A stretch of DNA of 64,000 nucleotides from Paenimyroides baculatum (GTDB lineage Bacteria; Bacteroidota; Bacteroidia; Flavobacteriales; Flavobacteriaceae): positions 62,001-126,000 of the forward strand of contig NZ_VWSG01000010.1 of the NCBI RefSeq assembly GCF_008629655.1, read 5' to 3'. The first letter of the stretch is position 1; every line of letters starts with the position of its first letter. This document shows, piece by piece, positions 16,558 through 25,604 of this stretch. The position numbers were made by a program, and so were the translations under genes. Under the pieces are notes generated by a model. It had not been told where the DNA came from, did no database searches, and saw nothing but the letters and a program-made list of their open reading frames with translations.

Positions 16558-19089
16558 TTATTTTTTTGTTATACGTTTAGTTGCTGTTTTAGTAGTTTTA
16601 GCTGCCGGTTTTTTAGCTGCGGTTTTCTTTGCAGCTATCTTTTTAGCCGGAGTTTTAGCTTCGATCATTTTTTGGATTTCCTCTAAAGTTAAAGCGGCTG
16701 CATCGATATCTTTATTCAATTCGATTTTTACTTTTCCCTTTAAAATAACCGATCTACCCCAACGTGCTTTTTCTACGCGGATACCTTCTTCTCTGAAATC
16801 GTGAATAACCTTGTCTTTTTCCTTTTGAATTTTATCTTCGATCAATTCTTCTACATCATTTGTTGAAAGATTATCGAAATTATATTTTTTATTTACGTTG
16901 ATAAACATGTTGTTCCATTTGATAAACGGACCAAAACGACCAACACCTTTTTGAACAGGCAAGCCTTGATAAATGGCAATTGGCGCATCGGCTTTTTGTT
17001 TTTCTTTTATCAATTCTACAGCGCGATCTAACGTTACATCTAAAGGATCTTCGCCTTTTGCAAGCGATACAAACATTTCGGCATAACGCACATACGGACC
17101 AAAACGACCATTGTTCACTTCGACCGTTTCACCTTCGTATTCGCCCAATGTTTTAGGAAGCAGGAACAACTGTAACGCTTCTTCTAAACCTATGGTTCCT
17201 ATGTTTTGAGATGGATTTAAACTTGCAAACTGTTTTTCTTCGTCTTCGGCATCACCAATTTGTGCAACTGGTCCAAATTTACCCAAACGCACCAAAACAA
17301 CTTTTCCAGATTTTGGATCGTTTCCTAAAATACGCTCACCCGATTCACGTTCTGCATTTTTCTCAACATCGATTACCGTTGGATGAAAATGACTGTAAAA
17401 TTCGTTCATCATTTTTGTCCAATCTAAATTTCCTTCCGCAATCTCATCGAAACTTCCTTCAACACGAGCCGTGAAATTATAATCTAAAATGGTTTCGAAA
17501 TTTTTTACCAAGAAATCGGTAACAATATTTCCTATATCGGTTGGAATCAGTTTTCCTTTATCGGCACCCACTTTTTCCAATTGAGTTGCAGTTGAAATTT
17601 TATCGTTCTGTAAACGCAACACCTGATAATTACGCTCGGTTCCTTCGGCAGTTCCTTTTTCTACGTAATTACGGGCGATGATGGTTGAAATTGTCGGCGC
17701 GTACGTTGACGGACGACCAATTCCCAATTCTTCTAACTTTTTAACCAAAGCAGCTTCGGTATAACGAGCCGGGGGACGTGAAAAACGCTGTGTAGCTGTA
17801 ATGCCGTTGCTTATCAAAAGTTCGTTCACTTTCATTGCAGGCAACAAACCTTCTTGTTCTTCGTCTTCATCGTCGTTTCCTTCCAAATAAACTTTTAAAA
17901 ATCCTTCAAAAAGCAAAACTTCACCTGTTGCAACAAAATGCTGATTGTGTTTATTCGCAACAATGGTAACGTTGGTACGCTCTAACTGCGCATCGCTCAT
18001 TTGTGAAGCCAACGTACGTTTCCAAATTAATTCGTACAAACGCGCCTGATCACGATCGATATTCACGGTGTGTTTAGACATATCTGTCGGGCGAATAGCC
18101 TCGTGCGCTTCTTGTGCACCTTTTGCTTTGGTTGAGAAATTTCGGGGTTTACTAAATTCTTTTCCGTAAACGCTTACAATTTCTGCTTCGGCAGCTTTTA
18201 TGGCATCTTGCGATAAGTTTACACTATCGGTTCTCATGTAAGTTATCAATCCGTTTTCGTACAAACGCTGTGCTAACATCATAGTTTGCGAAACCGAATA
18301 ATACAGCTTACGCGATGCCTCTTGTTGCAAAGTTGATGTGGTAAATGGTGCTGCTGGAGATTTTTTTGCCGGCTTGGTTTCTAAATCGGAAACCTTGAAT
18401 TCTGCACCAATATTTTTTTCTAGAAAAGCCTGCGCTTCTTCTTGAGTTTTAAAGTTTTTAGGCAATTTTGCTTTGAACGATTTACCGTTTGCCGCAACAA
18501 ATTCTGCTGTAATACTAAAAGATGATTCTGTATTAAAGCCATCAATTTCGCGTTCTCGTTCAACAATTAATCGAACAGAAACAGATTGTACACGACCAGC
18601 AGATAAACCTGCACGTACTTTTTTCCATAAAACCGGCGATAATTCGTAACCTACCAAACGGTCTAAAACTCGACGTGCCTGTTGTGCATTTACCAGATTA
18701 TAATCTATGGTACGCGGATTCTCTATTGCTTTTTGAATGGCTGTTTTGGTAATTTCGTGAAAAACGATACGCTTTGTATTTTCTTCTTTTAACTTTAATT
18801 CTTCTGCCAAATGCCACGCAATTGCCTCACCCTCACGATCCTCATCGGACGCTAACCAAACCATTTCGGCTTTTTTAGACAGATCTTTAAGTTTTTTTAC
18901 TACAGCTTTTTTATCGGCAGAAACTTCGTATTTCGGTTTAAAATCATTATCAATATCAACACCAATTTCTTTTGAAGGTAAATCGGCAATGTGTCCAAAG
19001 CTTGATTCTACCTGATAATCTTTCCCTAAAAATTTTTCTATCGTTTTTGCCTTTGCAGGCGACTCTACAATCACTAAGTTCTTTGCCAT
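16558..19089 (-). CDS. topA: DNA topoisomerase I
   Basis: An 843-residue type IA topoisomerase that relaxes negative supercoils. The Toprim domain is N-terminal (LVIVESPAKAKTIEKFLG; acidic triad in ASDEDREGEAIAWHL). The nucleophile Tyr is in LITYMRTDSVNLS, about residue 285. Instead of Cys4 zinc fingers the C-terminal half carries Topo_C_Rpt-type repeats (RLGKFGPVAQIGD, NNGRFGPYVRYAE, GVGRFGPFIKWNN). It ends in a Lys/Ala tail of about 32 residues with repeated AAKK/PAKK units, like histone H1 tails. A -7 box lies 20 bases upstream of the ATG. The arginase-like gene follows after six bases. Confidence 0.97.
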   Translation of the reverse strand: MAKNLVIVESPAKAKTIEKFLGKDYQVESSFGHIADLPSKEIGVDIDNDFKPKYEVSADKKAVVKKLKDLSKKAEMVWLASDEDREGEAIAWHLAEELKLKEENTKRIVFHEITKTAIQKAIENPRTIDYNLVNAQQARRVLDRLVGYELSPVLWKKVRAGLSAGRVQSVSVRLIVEREREIDGFNTESSFSITAEFVAANGKSFKAKLPKNFKTQEEAQAFLEKNIGAEFKVSDLETKPAKKSPAAPFTTSTLQQEASRKLYYSVSQTMMLAQRLYENGLITYMRTDSVNLSQDAIKAAEAEIVSVYGKEFSKPRNFSTKAKGAQEAHEAIRPTDMSKHTVNIDRDQARLYELIWKRTLASQMSDAQLERTNVTIVANKHNQHFVATGEVLLFEGFLKVYLEGNDDEDEEQEGLLPAMKVNELLISNGITATQRFSRPPARYTEAALVKKLEELGIGRPSTYAPTISTIIARNYVEKGTAEGTERNYQVLRLQNDKISTATQLEKVGADKGKLIPTDIGNIVTDFLVKNFETILDYNFTARVEGSFDEIAEGNLDWTKMMNEFYSHFHPTVIDVEKNAERESGERILGNDPKSGKVVLVRLGKFGPVAQIGDAEDEEKQFASLNPSQNIGTIGLEEALQLFLLPKTLGEYEGETVEVNNGRFGPYVRYAEMFVSLAKGEDPLDVTLDRAVELIKEKQKADAPIAIYQGLPVQKGVGRFGPFIKWNNMFINVNKKYNFDNLSTNDVEELIEDKIQKEKDKVIHDFREEGIRVEKARWGRSVILKGKVKIELNKDIDAAALTLEEIQKMIEAKTPAKKIAAKKTAAKKPAAKTTKTATKRITKK

Positions 19090-19109
19090 TCGTTTTTCAA
19101 TTTGAAAAG

Positions 19110-19117
19110 CAAAAGTA
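19110..19117 (-). promoter_or_regulatory. Bacteroidetes -7 box (TACTTTTG) of topA
   Basis: Minus-strand TACTTTTG fits TAnnTTTG and leaves a leader of about 14 bases before the ATG at 19089. The spacing suits a real promoter, although no convincing -33 element is visible. Confidence 0.5.
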
Positions 19118-19153
19118 TAGGATTTTTTTAAATTAGCGTTTTTTTGACTTTTA

Positions 19154-20083
19154 TTAATTGTATTGTTTTAGATTTTGTGAGATGGTTTTCTTTACAATAC
19201 TCACTAATTCTTTAGGCTCGATTACCTTTATTTGGTGGTTGTGCGACAATATTTCGGACACTAGTTCCATTGTTGGAATTACCTGTAAACTAATTATTGT
19301 TTTGCCGTTTTCTATTTCGGTTTTTTGTGATTGATGAATTGGAAGTGTGCTGAAATACTTTCCATATTCTATTGAAGTTTCTATTTTAACGGTTGTTTTT
19401 TTCGAAAAACCATCCAAAGGTTTTGTTGTAACACCCATAAAATCTTTAAAGTGATTTTGAACATCGATTGTATCCTTTAAAATAAATTCGGTAGTTACTT
19501 CGCAATTGTAGATTCTGTCTAAAGCAAAAGTTTTCAACACATTTATTTTTAGTCCGTCTTTAATTTCAAACCCTACAACATACCAACGACTTTTACTTTC
19601 TTTTAAAGCCAGCGGCATTAATTTGCGTTTGTGTGCCTTGTACTGATCGAACTTTTGATAATTAAATTCCAGATGTTTTTTTAAGCAGATTGCTTCTTTA
19701 ATAGTAGAATAATTTTCTAATCCGGTAACTTTTCGGTTATCGATCAAAATAAAATCGCTGTTTGAAACATCTTGGGCAATATTCAGCATCTTTAAACTTT
19801 CAATGGTAAAAAGCTGACTGTTCTTTGATGTTTTCTGTGAAGCATCATCCAACAAAATATATTTCATTTTGGCTTTATTGTACACGATTTTAATCTTTAA
19901 AGACGATTCAATATCTTTTAAATCGCGCTGAAAAGTTCGTAACGATACACTGTGATCTTCGTCTATAAAAGAATTTTTCAATTTATTATTTAATTCTTCA
20001 AAGGCTAAACCATTTTCGCCCTGAAGCTGAAAAATTTCAACAATTCGCGTTAACCTGCTTATTAAATTGTGCTTGTTTGCCAT
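19154..20083 (-). CDS. WYL-domain transcriptional regulator
   Basis: A 309-residue protein with an N-terminal winged-helix HTH (residues about 1-60; the segment SLRTFQRDLKDIESSLKIKI is the typical recognition helix and wing) and a WYL domain centred on about residues 130-215. The WYL sequence is visible as LALKESKSRWYVVGFEIKDG with ALDRIY downstream. A C-terminal WCX-like extension follows. WYL domains bind nucleotide or nucleic-acid ligands and often regulate DNA-damage or phage-response genes (family knowledge). It starts two bases after the SLOG-like gene and is very likely cotranscribed with it. Confidence 0.88.
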   Translation of the reverse strand: MANKHNLISRLTRIVEIFQLQGENGLAFEELNNKLKNSFIDEDHSVSLRTFQRDLKDIESSLKIKIVYNKAKMKYILLDDASQKTSKNSQLFTIESLKMLNIAQDVSNSDFILIDNRKVTGLENYSTIKEAICLKKHLEFNYQKFDQYKAHKRKLMPLALKESKSRWYVVGFEIKDGLKINVLKTFALDRIYNCEVTTEFILKDTIDVQNHFKDFMGVTTKPLDGFSKKTTVKIETSIEYGKYFSTLPIHQSQKTEIENGKTIISLQVIPTMELVSEILSHNHQIKVIEPKELVSIVKKTISQNLKQYN

Positions 20084-20085
20084 AA

Positions 20086-20646
20086 TTATTCAAAAGTATT
20101 TTTAAAAAGTTCTTCGATTGCGTTTATGCCAAAGATATTGATATTTCGGGTGCCGATGCCTGCAAAATGATGTGATGTAATTTTTGGCTGGTATTTTAAT
20201 TCGATGAAATTCTGCTGCGAAAAATCCCAATAAAACCATTGCGCCACATCTTGATTATACACAAAAACCTTTTTGTTGGTATTAATTGCCATTTGTACCG
20301 CCCAAGCAGTTCCACCTTTTACCTGCAACCTTTTGTTTACTTTTTTCAGGCTTGATACAGCATAAATTTCATCGGCACTTTTTACCTGAAACCAGTTTCG
20401 CGACAAAAATTTCAAGTATTGATTTATTTTAGATCGTTTTAAAACTTCATTGGCTTTCATAACATTTTCAACGCCTTCTTTAAACTCATCATCGGTTAAT
20501 TCGTGTTTGTTTTCAGATTTATGATGTTTTGTTTTGTACGAATACGCCACCACCGAAACATTGAACTTTTCTGCAAAAAATTCAAAATACGAATCGGCAC
20601 CTTCTGCCCCACCCGAATAACATGTATGATGATTTATGAGTTTCAT
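20086..20646 (-). CDS. SLOG-like nucleotide-binding Rossmann protein
   Basis: A 186-residue protein with a glycine-rich YSGGAEGAD near residues 10-18, a second glycine motif KGGTAWAVQMAI about residues 115-126 and AGIGTRNI near the C-terminus. This is the layout of the SLOG/LOG/DprA-like Rossmann superfamily that binds nucleotides or nucleotide sugars. The exact family was not recognised. I start at the ATG at 20646; an upstream in-frame TTG at 20661 falls inside a -7 promoter box and is unlikely. The WYL regulator follows two bases later, suggesting a sensor/regulator pair. No toxin or nuclease gene is adjacent. Confidence 0.7.
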   Translation of the reverse strand: MKLINHHTCYSGGAEGADSYFEFFAEKFNVSVVAYSYKTKHHKSENKHELTDDEFKEGVENVMKANEVLKRSKINQYLKFLSRNWFQVKSADEIYAVSSLKKVNKRLQVKGGTAWAVQMAINTNKKVFVYNQDVAQWFYWDFSQQNFIELKYQPKITSHHFAGIGTRNINIFGINAIEELFKNTFE

Positions 20647-20658
20647 AACGTAAATATA

Positions 20659-20666
20659 CAAATTTA
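20659..20666 (-). promoter_or_regulatory. Bacteroidetes -7 box (TAAATTTG) of the SLOG-WYL pair
   Basis: An exact TAnnTTTG match on the minus strand, 12 bases before the ATG at 20646. The leader would be about five to ten bases. It supports the chosen start of the SLOG-like gene. Confidence 0.5.
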
Positions 20667-20739
20667 AAACGACGTAAAATGACGTGTTAAAAATATTCAG
20701 ATTTCATCTGCCATCTTGTCACACAAATAATTTTAATTG

Positions 20740-20747
20740 TATCTTTG
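20740..20747 (+). promoter_or_regulatory. Bacteroidetes -7 box (TATCTTTG) of miaB
   Basis: An exact TAnnTTTG box 29 bases upstream of the miaB ATG. A weak CTTG about 22 bases further upstream may serve as the -33 element. Confidence 0.55.
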
Positions 20748-20776
20748 CAAATTGATTTAGTACACGACCGTGATTT

Positions 20777-22222
20777 ATGGAAAAGGTAATTGAAGAACAA
20801 AAACAGGGTACAAGCCTGGTTTTAGATCAACAACAAAATAATACCAAAAAGTTATTTATAGAAAGTTATGGCTGCCAGATGAATTTTTCTGACAGTGAAA
20901 TTGTTGCGTCTATTTTAGCGAACGAAGGTTATAATACCACACAGAATTTAGAAGAAGCCGATTTGGTTTTGGTTAATACGTGTTCTATTCGCGATAAAGC
21001 CGAGCAAACCATTCGTAAACGTTTAGAAAAATACAACGCTGTAAAAGCGATCAATCCATCAATGAAAGTTGGTGTTTTGGGTTGTATGGCAGAACGTTTA
21101 AAAAGCAAGTTTTTAGAAGAAGAGAAAATTGTAGACATGGTTGTTGGACCAGATGCTTACAAGGATATTCCAAACCTTTTAAAAGATGTTGGCGAAGGGC
21201 GCGATGCGATTAACGTAATTCTATCGAAAGAAGAAACGTATGGCGACATTGCTCCGGTGCGCTTAAACAGCAACGGCGTAACAGCTTTTGTTTCTATTAC
21301 GCGTGGTTGTGACAATATGTGTACTTTTTGCGTAGTTCCTTTCACCCGTGGACGTGAGCGTTCTCGTGAGCCGCAAAGTATCATGGAAGAAATTAAAGAT
21401 TTACACCAACGCGGTTTTAAAGAAATCACTTTATTAGGTCAAAACGTGGATTCGTATTTATGGTACGGCGGCGGATTGAAGAAAGATTTTGTGAAAGCAA
21501 CCGAAATGCAAAAAGCAACGGCGGTAGATTTTGCACAGCTTTTAGATATGTGCGCAACAAGTTATCCAAAAATGCGTTTCCGTTTTTCAACATCAAACCC
21601 GCAGGATATGCACGATGAAGTAATTCACGTAATGGCGAAGCATCAAAATATCTGTAAATACATTCATTTACCGGTTCAGTCGGGATCAACTCGTATTTTA
21701 CACGAAATGAACCGTCAGCACACGCGTGAAGAATATATGGATTTGGTTGACAGAATTTATAAAATTATTCCTGAAATATCGTTATCTCAAGATATGATTA
21801 CAGGTTTCCCAACAGAAACCGAAGAAGACCACCAAGATACTTTATCGTTGATGGAACATATAAAATATGATTTCGGATACATGTTTGCTTATTCTGAGCG
21901 TCCGGGAACAATGGCTGCCAGAAAAATGGAAGACGATGTACCTGAACCGGTGAAAAAACGCAGATTACAAGAAATTGTAGATTTACAGCAACGCATTGCT
22001 ATGGAACGTACCAAACGTTTTGTGGGTGATACGGTTGAAGTTTTAATCGAAAAAACATCTAAACGTTCAGATGAACATTGGTCTGGAAGAAATTCACAAA
22101 ATACAACGGTGGTTTTCCCTAAAGCAAATTACAAAGTAGGCGATTTTGTATTGGTAAAAGTATCAGACTGTACATCGGCAACCTTAATTGGCGAAGGTGT
22201 AAGTTATTCACAAATGCAGTAG
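20777..22222 (+). CDS. miaB: tRNA-2-methylthio-N6-dimethylallyladenosine synthase
   Basis: A radical-SAM methylthiotransferase that modifies A37 of tRNAs reading codons starting with U. In 481 residues the N-terminal UPF0004 domain holds Cys33, Cys69 and Cys104 for the auxiliary cluster. The radical-SAM motif is C179-x3-C183-x2-C186 (TRGCDNMCTFC), and a TRAM domain closes the protein (about 410-478). The first 24 residues form a polar extension not needed for the fold. The gene has its own -7 box and is followed by a repeat-flanked small gene. Confidence 0.97.
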   Translation: MEKVIEEQKQGTSLVLDQQQNNTKKLFIESYGCQMNFSDSEIVASILANEGYNTTQNLEEADLVLVNTCSIRDKAEQTIRKRLEKYNAVKAINPSMKVGVLGCMAERLKSKFLEEEKIVDMVVGPDAYKDIPNLLKDVGEGRDAINVILSKEETYGDIAPVRLNSNGVTAFVSITRGCDNMCTFCVVPFTRGRERSREPQSIMEEIKDLHQRGFKEITLLGQNVDSYLWYGGGLKKDFVKATEMQKATAVDFAQLLDMCATSYPKMRFRFSTSNPQDMHDEVIHVMAKHQNICKYIHLPVQSGSTRILHEMNRQHTREEYMDLVDRIYKIIPEISLSQDMITGFPTETEEDHQDTLSLMEHIKYDFGYMFAYSERPGTMAARKMEDDVPEPVKKRRLQEIVDLQQRIAMERTKRFVGDTVEVLIEKTSKRSDEHWSGRNSQNTTVVFPKANYKVGDFVLVKVSDCTSATLIGEGVSYSQMQ

Positions 22223-22226
22223 TTAT

Positions 22227-22261
22227 TTGTTTCAAGTTTAATTTGTTTCAAGTTTCATGTT
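22227..22261 (+). repeat. Left flank repeat (two TTTGTTTCAAGTTT copies)
   Basis: Two direct copies of TTTGTTTCAAGTTT lie immediately before the four-helix-bundle gene. The core TTTCAAGTTT recurs in inverted orientation after the gene (22671-22705). Confidence 0.6.
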
Positions 22262-22651
22262 ATGGCAACAATAAATAGATTTGAGGATTTAGAAATATGG
22301 CAAGAAGCTAGAAGATTAGCGAAAGTTATTCATAAAATATCTATTGAAACAAATTTAAAAACAGACTTTAAATTTAAAGAGCAAATTAAATCTTCATCAG
22401 GATCTGTCATGGATAATATTGCAGAAGGATTTGAAAGAGATGGTAACTTAGAGTTCAGACAATTTCTTTCTATCGCAAAAGGTTCTACAGGAGAAACTAG
22501 ATCCCAATTGTATAGACTTTTTGACTGTGAATATATTAGTGAAAGAGATTTTGAGCAATTAAAAGATGACTATGAAAAATTGAGTGGGAAAATAAAAAAT
22601 TTCATTGTTTATCTAAACAGAAAAGATTTTAAGGGAACTAAGTTTAAATAA
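22262..22651 (+). CDS. Four-helix-bundle protein (S23/TIGR02436 family)
   Basis: A 129-residue all-helical protein with the family opening RFEDLEIWQEARRLAKVIH and the central SSSGSVMDNIAEGFERD and RQFLSIAKGSTGETRSQL, hallmarks of the so-called 23S-intervening-sequence protein family. Members form homopentameric four-helix bundles; the function is unknown. It is not inside an rRNA gene here. It lies between miaB and a sigma-54 activator, bounded by TTTCAAGTTT repeats in inverted orientation. The gene has few GC-rich codons and looks like a late arrival between housekeeping genes. Confidence 0.9.
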   Translation: MATINRFEDLEIWQEARRLAKVIHKISIETNLKTDFKFKEQIKSSSGSVMDNIAEGFERDGNLEFRQFLSIAKGSTGETRSQLYRLFDCEYISERDFEQLKDDYEKLSGKIKNFIVYLNRKDFKGTKFK

Positions 22652-22670
22652 CAAATTCACATTGTAGATT

Positions 22671-22705
22671 TAACCTTAAACAAAAAAAACTTGAAACCTT
22701 AAACA
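22671..22705 (+). repeat. Right flank repeat, inverted relative to 22227-22261
   Basis: The segment contains AAACTTGAAACCTTAAAC, the reverse complement of the TTTCAAGTTT core on the other side of the four-helix-bundle gene, along with a second ACCTTAAAC. Confidence 0.6.
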
Positions 22706-22718
22706 ATATAAAAAAGCT

Positions 22719-23996
22719 ATGGAAAACGTTCAAAGCATCAAACAACGTTTTGAAATTATCGGTAACGACATTAAACTAAATCGGGCATTGGAGAAAGCCA
22801 TTCAGGTGGCTCCAACCGATATTTCTGTTTTGGTTACCGGTGAAAGCGGCGTTGGTAAAGAAAATATTCCAAAAATTATACATGCGTTATCGCATCGCAA
22901 ACACGGAAAATACATTGCGGTAAACTGCGGAGCAATTCCTGAAGGAACGATTGATTCGGAACTTTTTGGTCACGAAAAAGGCGCGTTTACAGGTGCTGTT
23001 GGTAGTCGTGAAGGTTATTTTGAAGTTGCAAACGGTGGAACTATTTTTTTAGACGAAGTTGGTGAATTGCCTTTAACTACGCAAGTTAGACTACTTCGTG
23101 TATTAGAAAACGGCGAATTTATCAAAGTAGGATCATCAAAAGTTCAAAAAACCGATGTGCGTATTGTAGCGGCAACCAACGTTAAAATGTTCGAAGCTAT
23201 TGATAAAGGTAAGTTTCGTGAAGATTTATATTATCGTTTAAGCACTGTCGAAATCGCATTGCCGCCTTTGCGCGAGCGTGGAGAAGATATTCATTTGCTT
23301 TTCCGTAAATTTTCATCAGATTTTGCGCATAAATACAAAATGCCGCCTATCAAACTAACACCCGATGCTGCCGAATATTTAATGCATTATCGTTGGGGCG
23401 GAAACATTCGTCAGCTTCGCAATATTGCCGAGCAGATTTCTGTTATCGAAACCAATCGTGACATCAATCTAAAAACCATGCAGGGATATCTTCCCGAGCG
23501 AAATGCGCAATTGCCGTCACTTATCGAAACTAAAAAATCGGAAAGTGATTTTAGCAACGAACGCGAAATTTTATACAAGGTTTTGTTCGATATGAAAGCC
23601 GATTTAACCGATTTACGAAAGCTGACATTGGAGTTAATGAACAATTCAAACTCAACACAGGTTCAGGAAACAAACAAATCGTTAATTCAGCGCATTTACA
23701 ATCAAAACGAAGATGCCCAGAACAAACAAACCAATCGATCTTTTCCTTTAAACGAACATACTTCAACTGCTAAAAGCAATCATCAAACCGAATTAATCGA
23801 CGATGAAAACGAAGAAGATAATTATTTGATTGCCGAAACGATTGACGATGAAGAAACGCTTAAATTAGAAGAAAAAGAGATTCAGCTGATCAAAAAAGCG
23901 TTGGAACGCAACAGCGGAAAACGTAAGGCTGCGGCAGATGAATTGGGAATTTCGGAAAGAACATTGTACAGAAAAATCAAACAATATGATTTGTAA
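22719..23996 (+). CDS. Sigma-54-interacting transcriptional activator
   Basis: A 425-residue NtrC-type AAA+ activator without any N-terminal receiver or sensory domain. Walker A is GESGVGKE, the sigma-54 contact loop is GAFTGA in ELFGHEKGAFTGAVGS, Walker B is TIFLDEVGELP, and the arginine-finger region LYYRLSTVEIALPPLRER is present. After a polar, poorly conserved linker (about 255-375) comes a Fis-type HTH (GKRKAAADELGISERTLYRKIKQ). Lacking an input domain, it may be constitutive or controlled by partners. It precedes lptE and secG in the same direction, but its targets are not evident. Confidence 0.95.
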   Translation: MENVQSIKQRFEIIGNDIKLNRALEKAIQVAPTDISVLVTGESGVGKENIPKIIHALSHRKHGKYIAVNCGAIPEGTIDSELFGHEKGAFTGAVGSREGYFEVANGGTIFLDEVGELPLTTQVRLLRVLENGEFIKVGSSKVQKTDVRIVAATNVKMFEAIDKGKFREDLYYRLSTVEIALPPLRERGEDIHLLFRKFSSDFAHKYKMPPIKLTPDAAEYLMHYRWGGNIRQLRNIAEQISVIETNRDINLKTMQGYLPERNAQLPSLIETKKSESDFSNEREILYKVLFDMKADLTDLRKLTLELMNNSNSTQVQETNKSLIQRIYNQNEDAQNKQTNRSFPLNEHTSTAKSNHQTELIDDENEEDNYLIAETIDDEETLKLEEKEIQLIKKALERNSGKRKAAADELGISERTLYRKIKQYDL

Positions 23997-24103
23997 GCTT
24001 TAGTCTTAAAGTCAAATCTCTAAAGCCGTAAAGTCTGAATAAATTGAGAAGAATAAAGTGATCTAAACAAATCAACGATTCAACGGTTCAAACAAATCAA
24101 CAA

Positions 24104-24616
24104 ATGAAATTACAACATACATTATACAAATTTACGGCATTACTTTTCTGCTTGATTTTATCAAGTTGTGGCGCATACAATTTTACAGGAACAGCTCCAA
24201 TTGACGCTGAAAGCTTTCAGGTAAACTCTTTTTTGAATAATGCCGAATTAATAGAACCGGGTATTGAACGTAACTTTACCATAAAACTTCAGGATTTAAT
24301 TGCTGGGCAAACCAGCCTGACCATGACAAACACCAATGCCGATTTGGTTTACGAAGGCGAAATTACTCAATACCGTATTTCACCAATGACAGCAACTGCC
24401 GATCAAACAGCAGCACAAAACCGTTTGTACATCGCAATAAATGTGCGTTTCACCAACAAAAAAACTCCGGAAGACGATTTCGAAAAAACATTCTCGCACT
24501 TTTACGATTTTCCAGCGAACACTCAATTAATTGGCGGAACATTAAACACTGCTTTAGATGAAATTTACGAACGTATTACGCAAGACATTTTCAACGCATC
24601 GTTAGCTAAATGGTAA
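24104..24616 (+). CDS. LptE-like LPS-assembly lipoprotein
   Basis: A 170-residue lipoprotein. The signal peptide ends at LILSSC (Cys about residue 22), followed by GAYNFTGTAPIDAESFQVNSF, the usual opening of the Bacteroidota LptE family. In the LPS transport system LptE plugs the LptD barrel in the outer membrane. The size fits. It overlaps or abuts the following TPR-like gene, in a cluster (sigma-54 activator, LptE, TPR-like, SecG) that I recall as common in flavobacteria. Confidence 0.9.
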   Translation: MKLQHTLYKFTALLFCLILSSCGAYNFTGTAPIDAESFQVNSFLNNAELIEPGIERNFTIKLQDLIAGQTSLTMTNTNADLVYEGEITQYRISPMTATADQTAAQNRLYIAINVRFTNKKTPEDDFEKTFSHFYDFPANTQLIGGTLNTALDEIYERITQDIFNASLAKW

Positions 24617-24621
24617 GTTTT

Positions 24622-25593
24622 ATGAATGCACAGCAATACATACAGTGGCTAAATAATCCGTACCAATTAACAGCAGAAAATACGGAAGCTTTAAAAGATA
24701 TGATTAGTGAATATCCGTATTTACAATCGGCTCGTGCGCTGTATTTAAAGGCATTAAACCAGCAACGCAGTTTTCTTTACAACAGCGAACTTAAAAAAAC
24801 CGCTGCTTACACAACAGATCGCGACGTTTTGTTTGATTATATTGTTTCGGAAAATTTTGTAACCTACAAACCGCTACATATTGAAGATTTAAATGTGGTT
24901 GATGAAAATTACATTGAATTTAAAAAACCGGAACCTACGTTAGACGAAACCATTGAAAAACGTGTCTTGGATACGTTGGTATATATTGAAAATCAGGATA
25001 AGGAAACTGAACTATTTCATAAGATCGATCAAATTTCAAAATCCAAAATTGAAGCGAACAAACTGGATAAAGAAAATGCTTTAATTGAAGAAAAACAGGT
25101 TGCAAAAGAAGTTCCTTCAGAAGAAATCCATCAGTTAGAAGAAAATTTAGAAGTTGGTAAACCGTTAGATTTTTCAGAAAATGACAAATTTTCGTTTACA
25201 GAATGGCTAAAACTGACATCGGCGCAGCCAATTCAACGAGAAACTACTGAAATTTCGAACGAAAATATCAAACCAGAAGAAAAAATAATTGTTGAAGAAA
25301 CAATTCCAACCAAACAAAAAAACATGGATTTAATTGATCGATTTATCGAAACAAATCCTAAAATTACCCCAAGTAAATCGGCGGTTGTTCCGGTAATAAA
25401 TACGGAAAGGTTAAATGAAGATGAACCTTTCTACATGACCGAAACTTTGGCAAGAATTTATCTAGAACAGAAAAAATATCAGAAAGCAATACAAGCTTAT
25501 GAAATTTTAATTTTGAAATATCCAGAAAAAAGTAGTTTATTTGCAAATCGAATTTTCGATATAAAAAAATTACAAGAGTTTAATAATATATAA
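24622..25593 (+). CDS. Hypothetical protein with C-terminal TPR-like segment
   Basis: A 323-residue protein whose function I do not recognise. The N-terminal 100 residues include YIQWLNNPYQLTAENTEALKDMISEYPYLQSARALYLKAL, a helical conserved block. The middle (about 110-255) is Glu/Lys-rich and probably disordered. The end (about 275-315) reads YMTETLARIYLEQKKYQKAIQAYEIL-like and fits a single TPR pair. I prefer the ATG at 24622 because the one at 24610 would overlap lptE by seven bases. It lies between lptE and secG, so an envelope-related scaffold role is possible but unproven. Confidence 0.75.
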   Translation: MNAQQYIQWLNNPYQLTAENTEALKDMISEYPYLQSARALYLKALNQQRSFLYNSELKKTAAYTTDRDVLFDYIVSENFVTYKPLHIEDLNVVDENYIEFKKPEPTLDETIEKRVLDTLVYIENQDKETELFHKIDQISKSKIEANKLDKENALIEEKQVAKEVPSEEIHQLEENLEVGKPLDFSENDKFSFTEWLKLTSAQPIQRETTEISNENIKPEEKIIVEETIPTKQKNMDLIDRFIETNPKITPSKSAVVPVINTERLNEDEPFYMTETLARIYLEQKKYQKAIQAYEILILKYPEKSSLFANRIFDIKKLQEFNNI

Positions 25594-25604
25594 AACAAAT
25601 AAAT

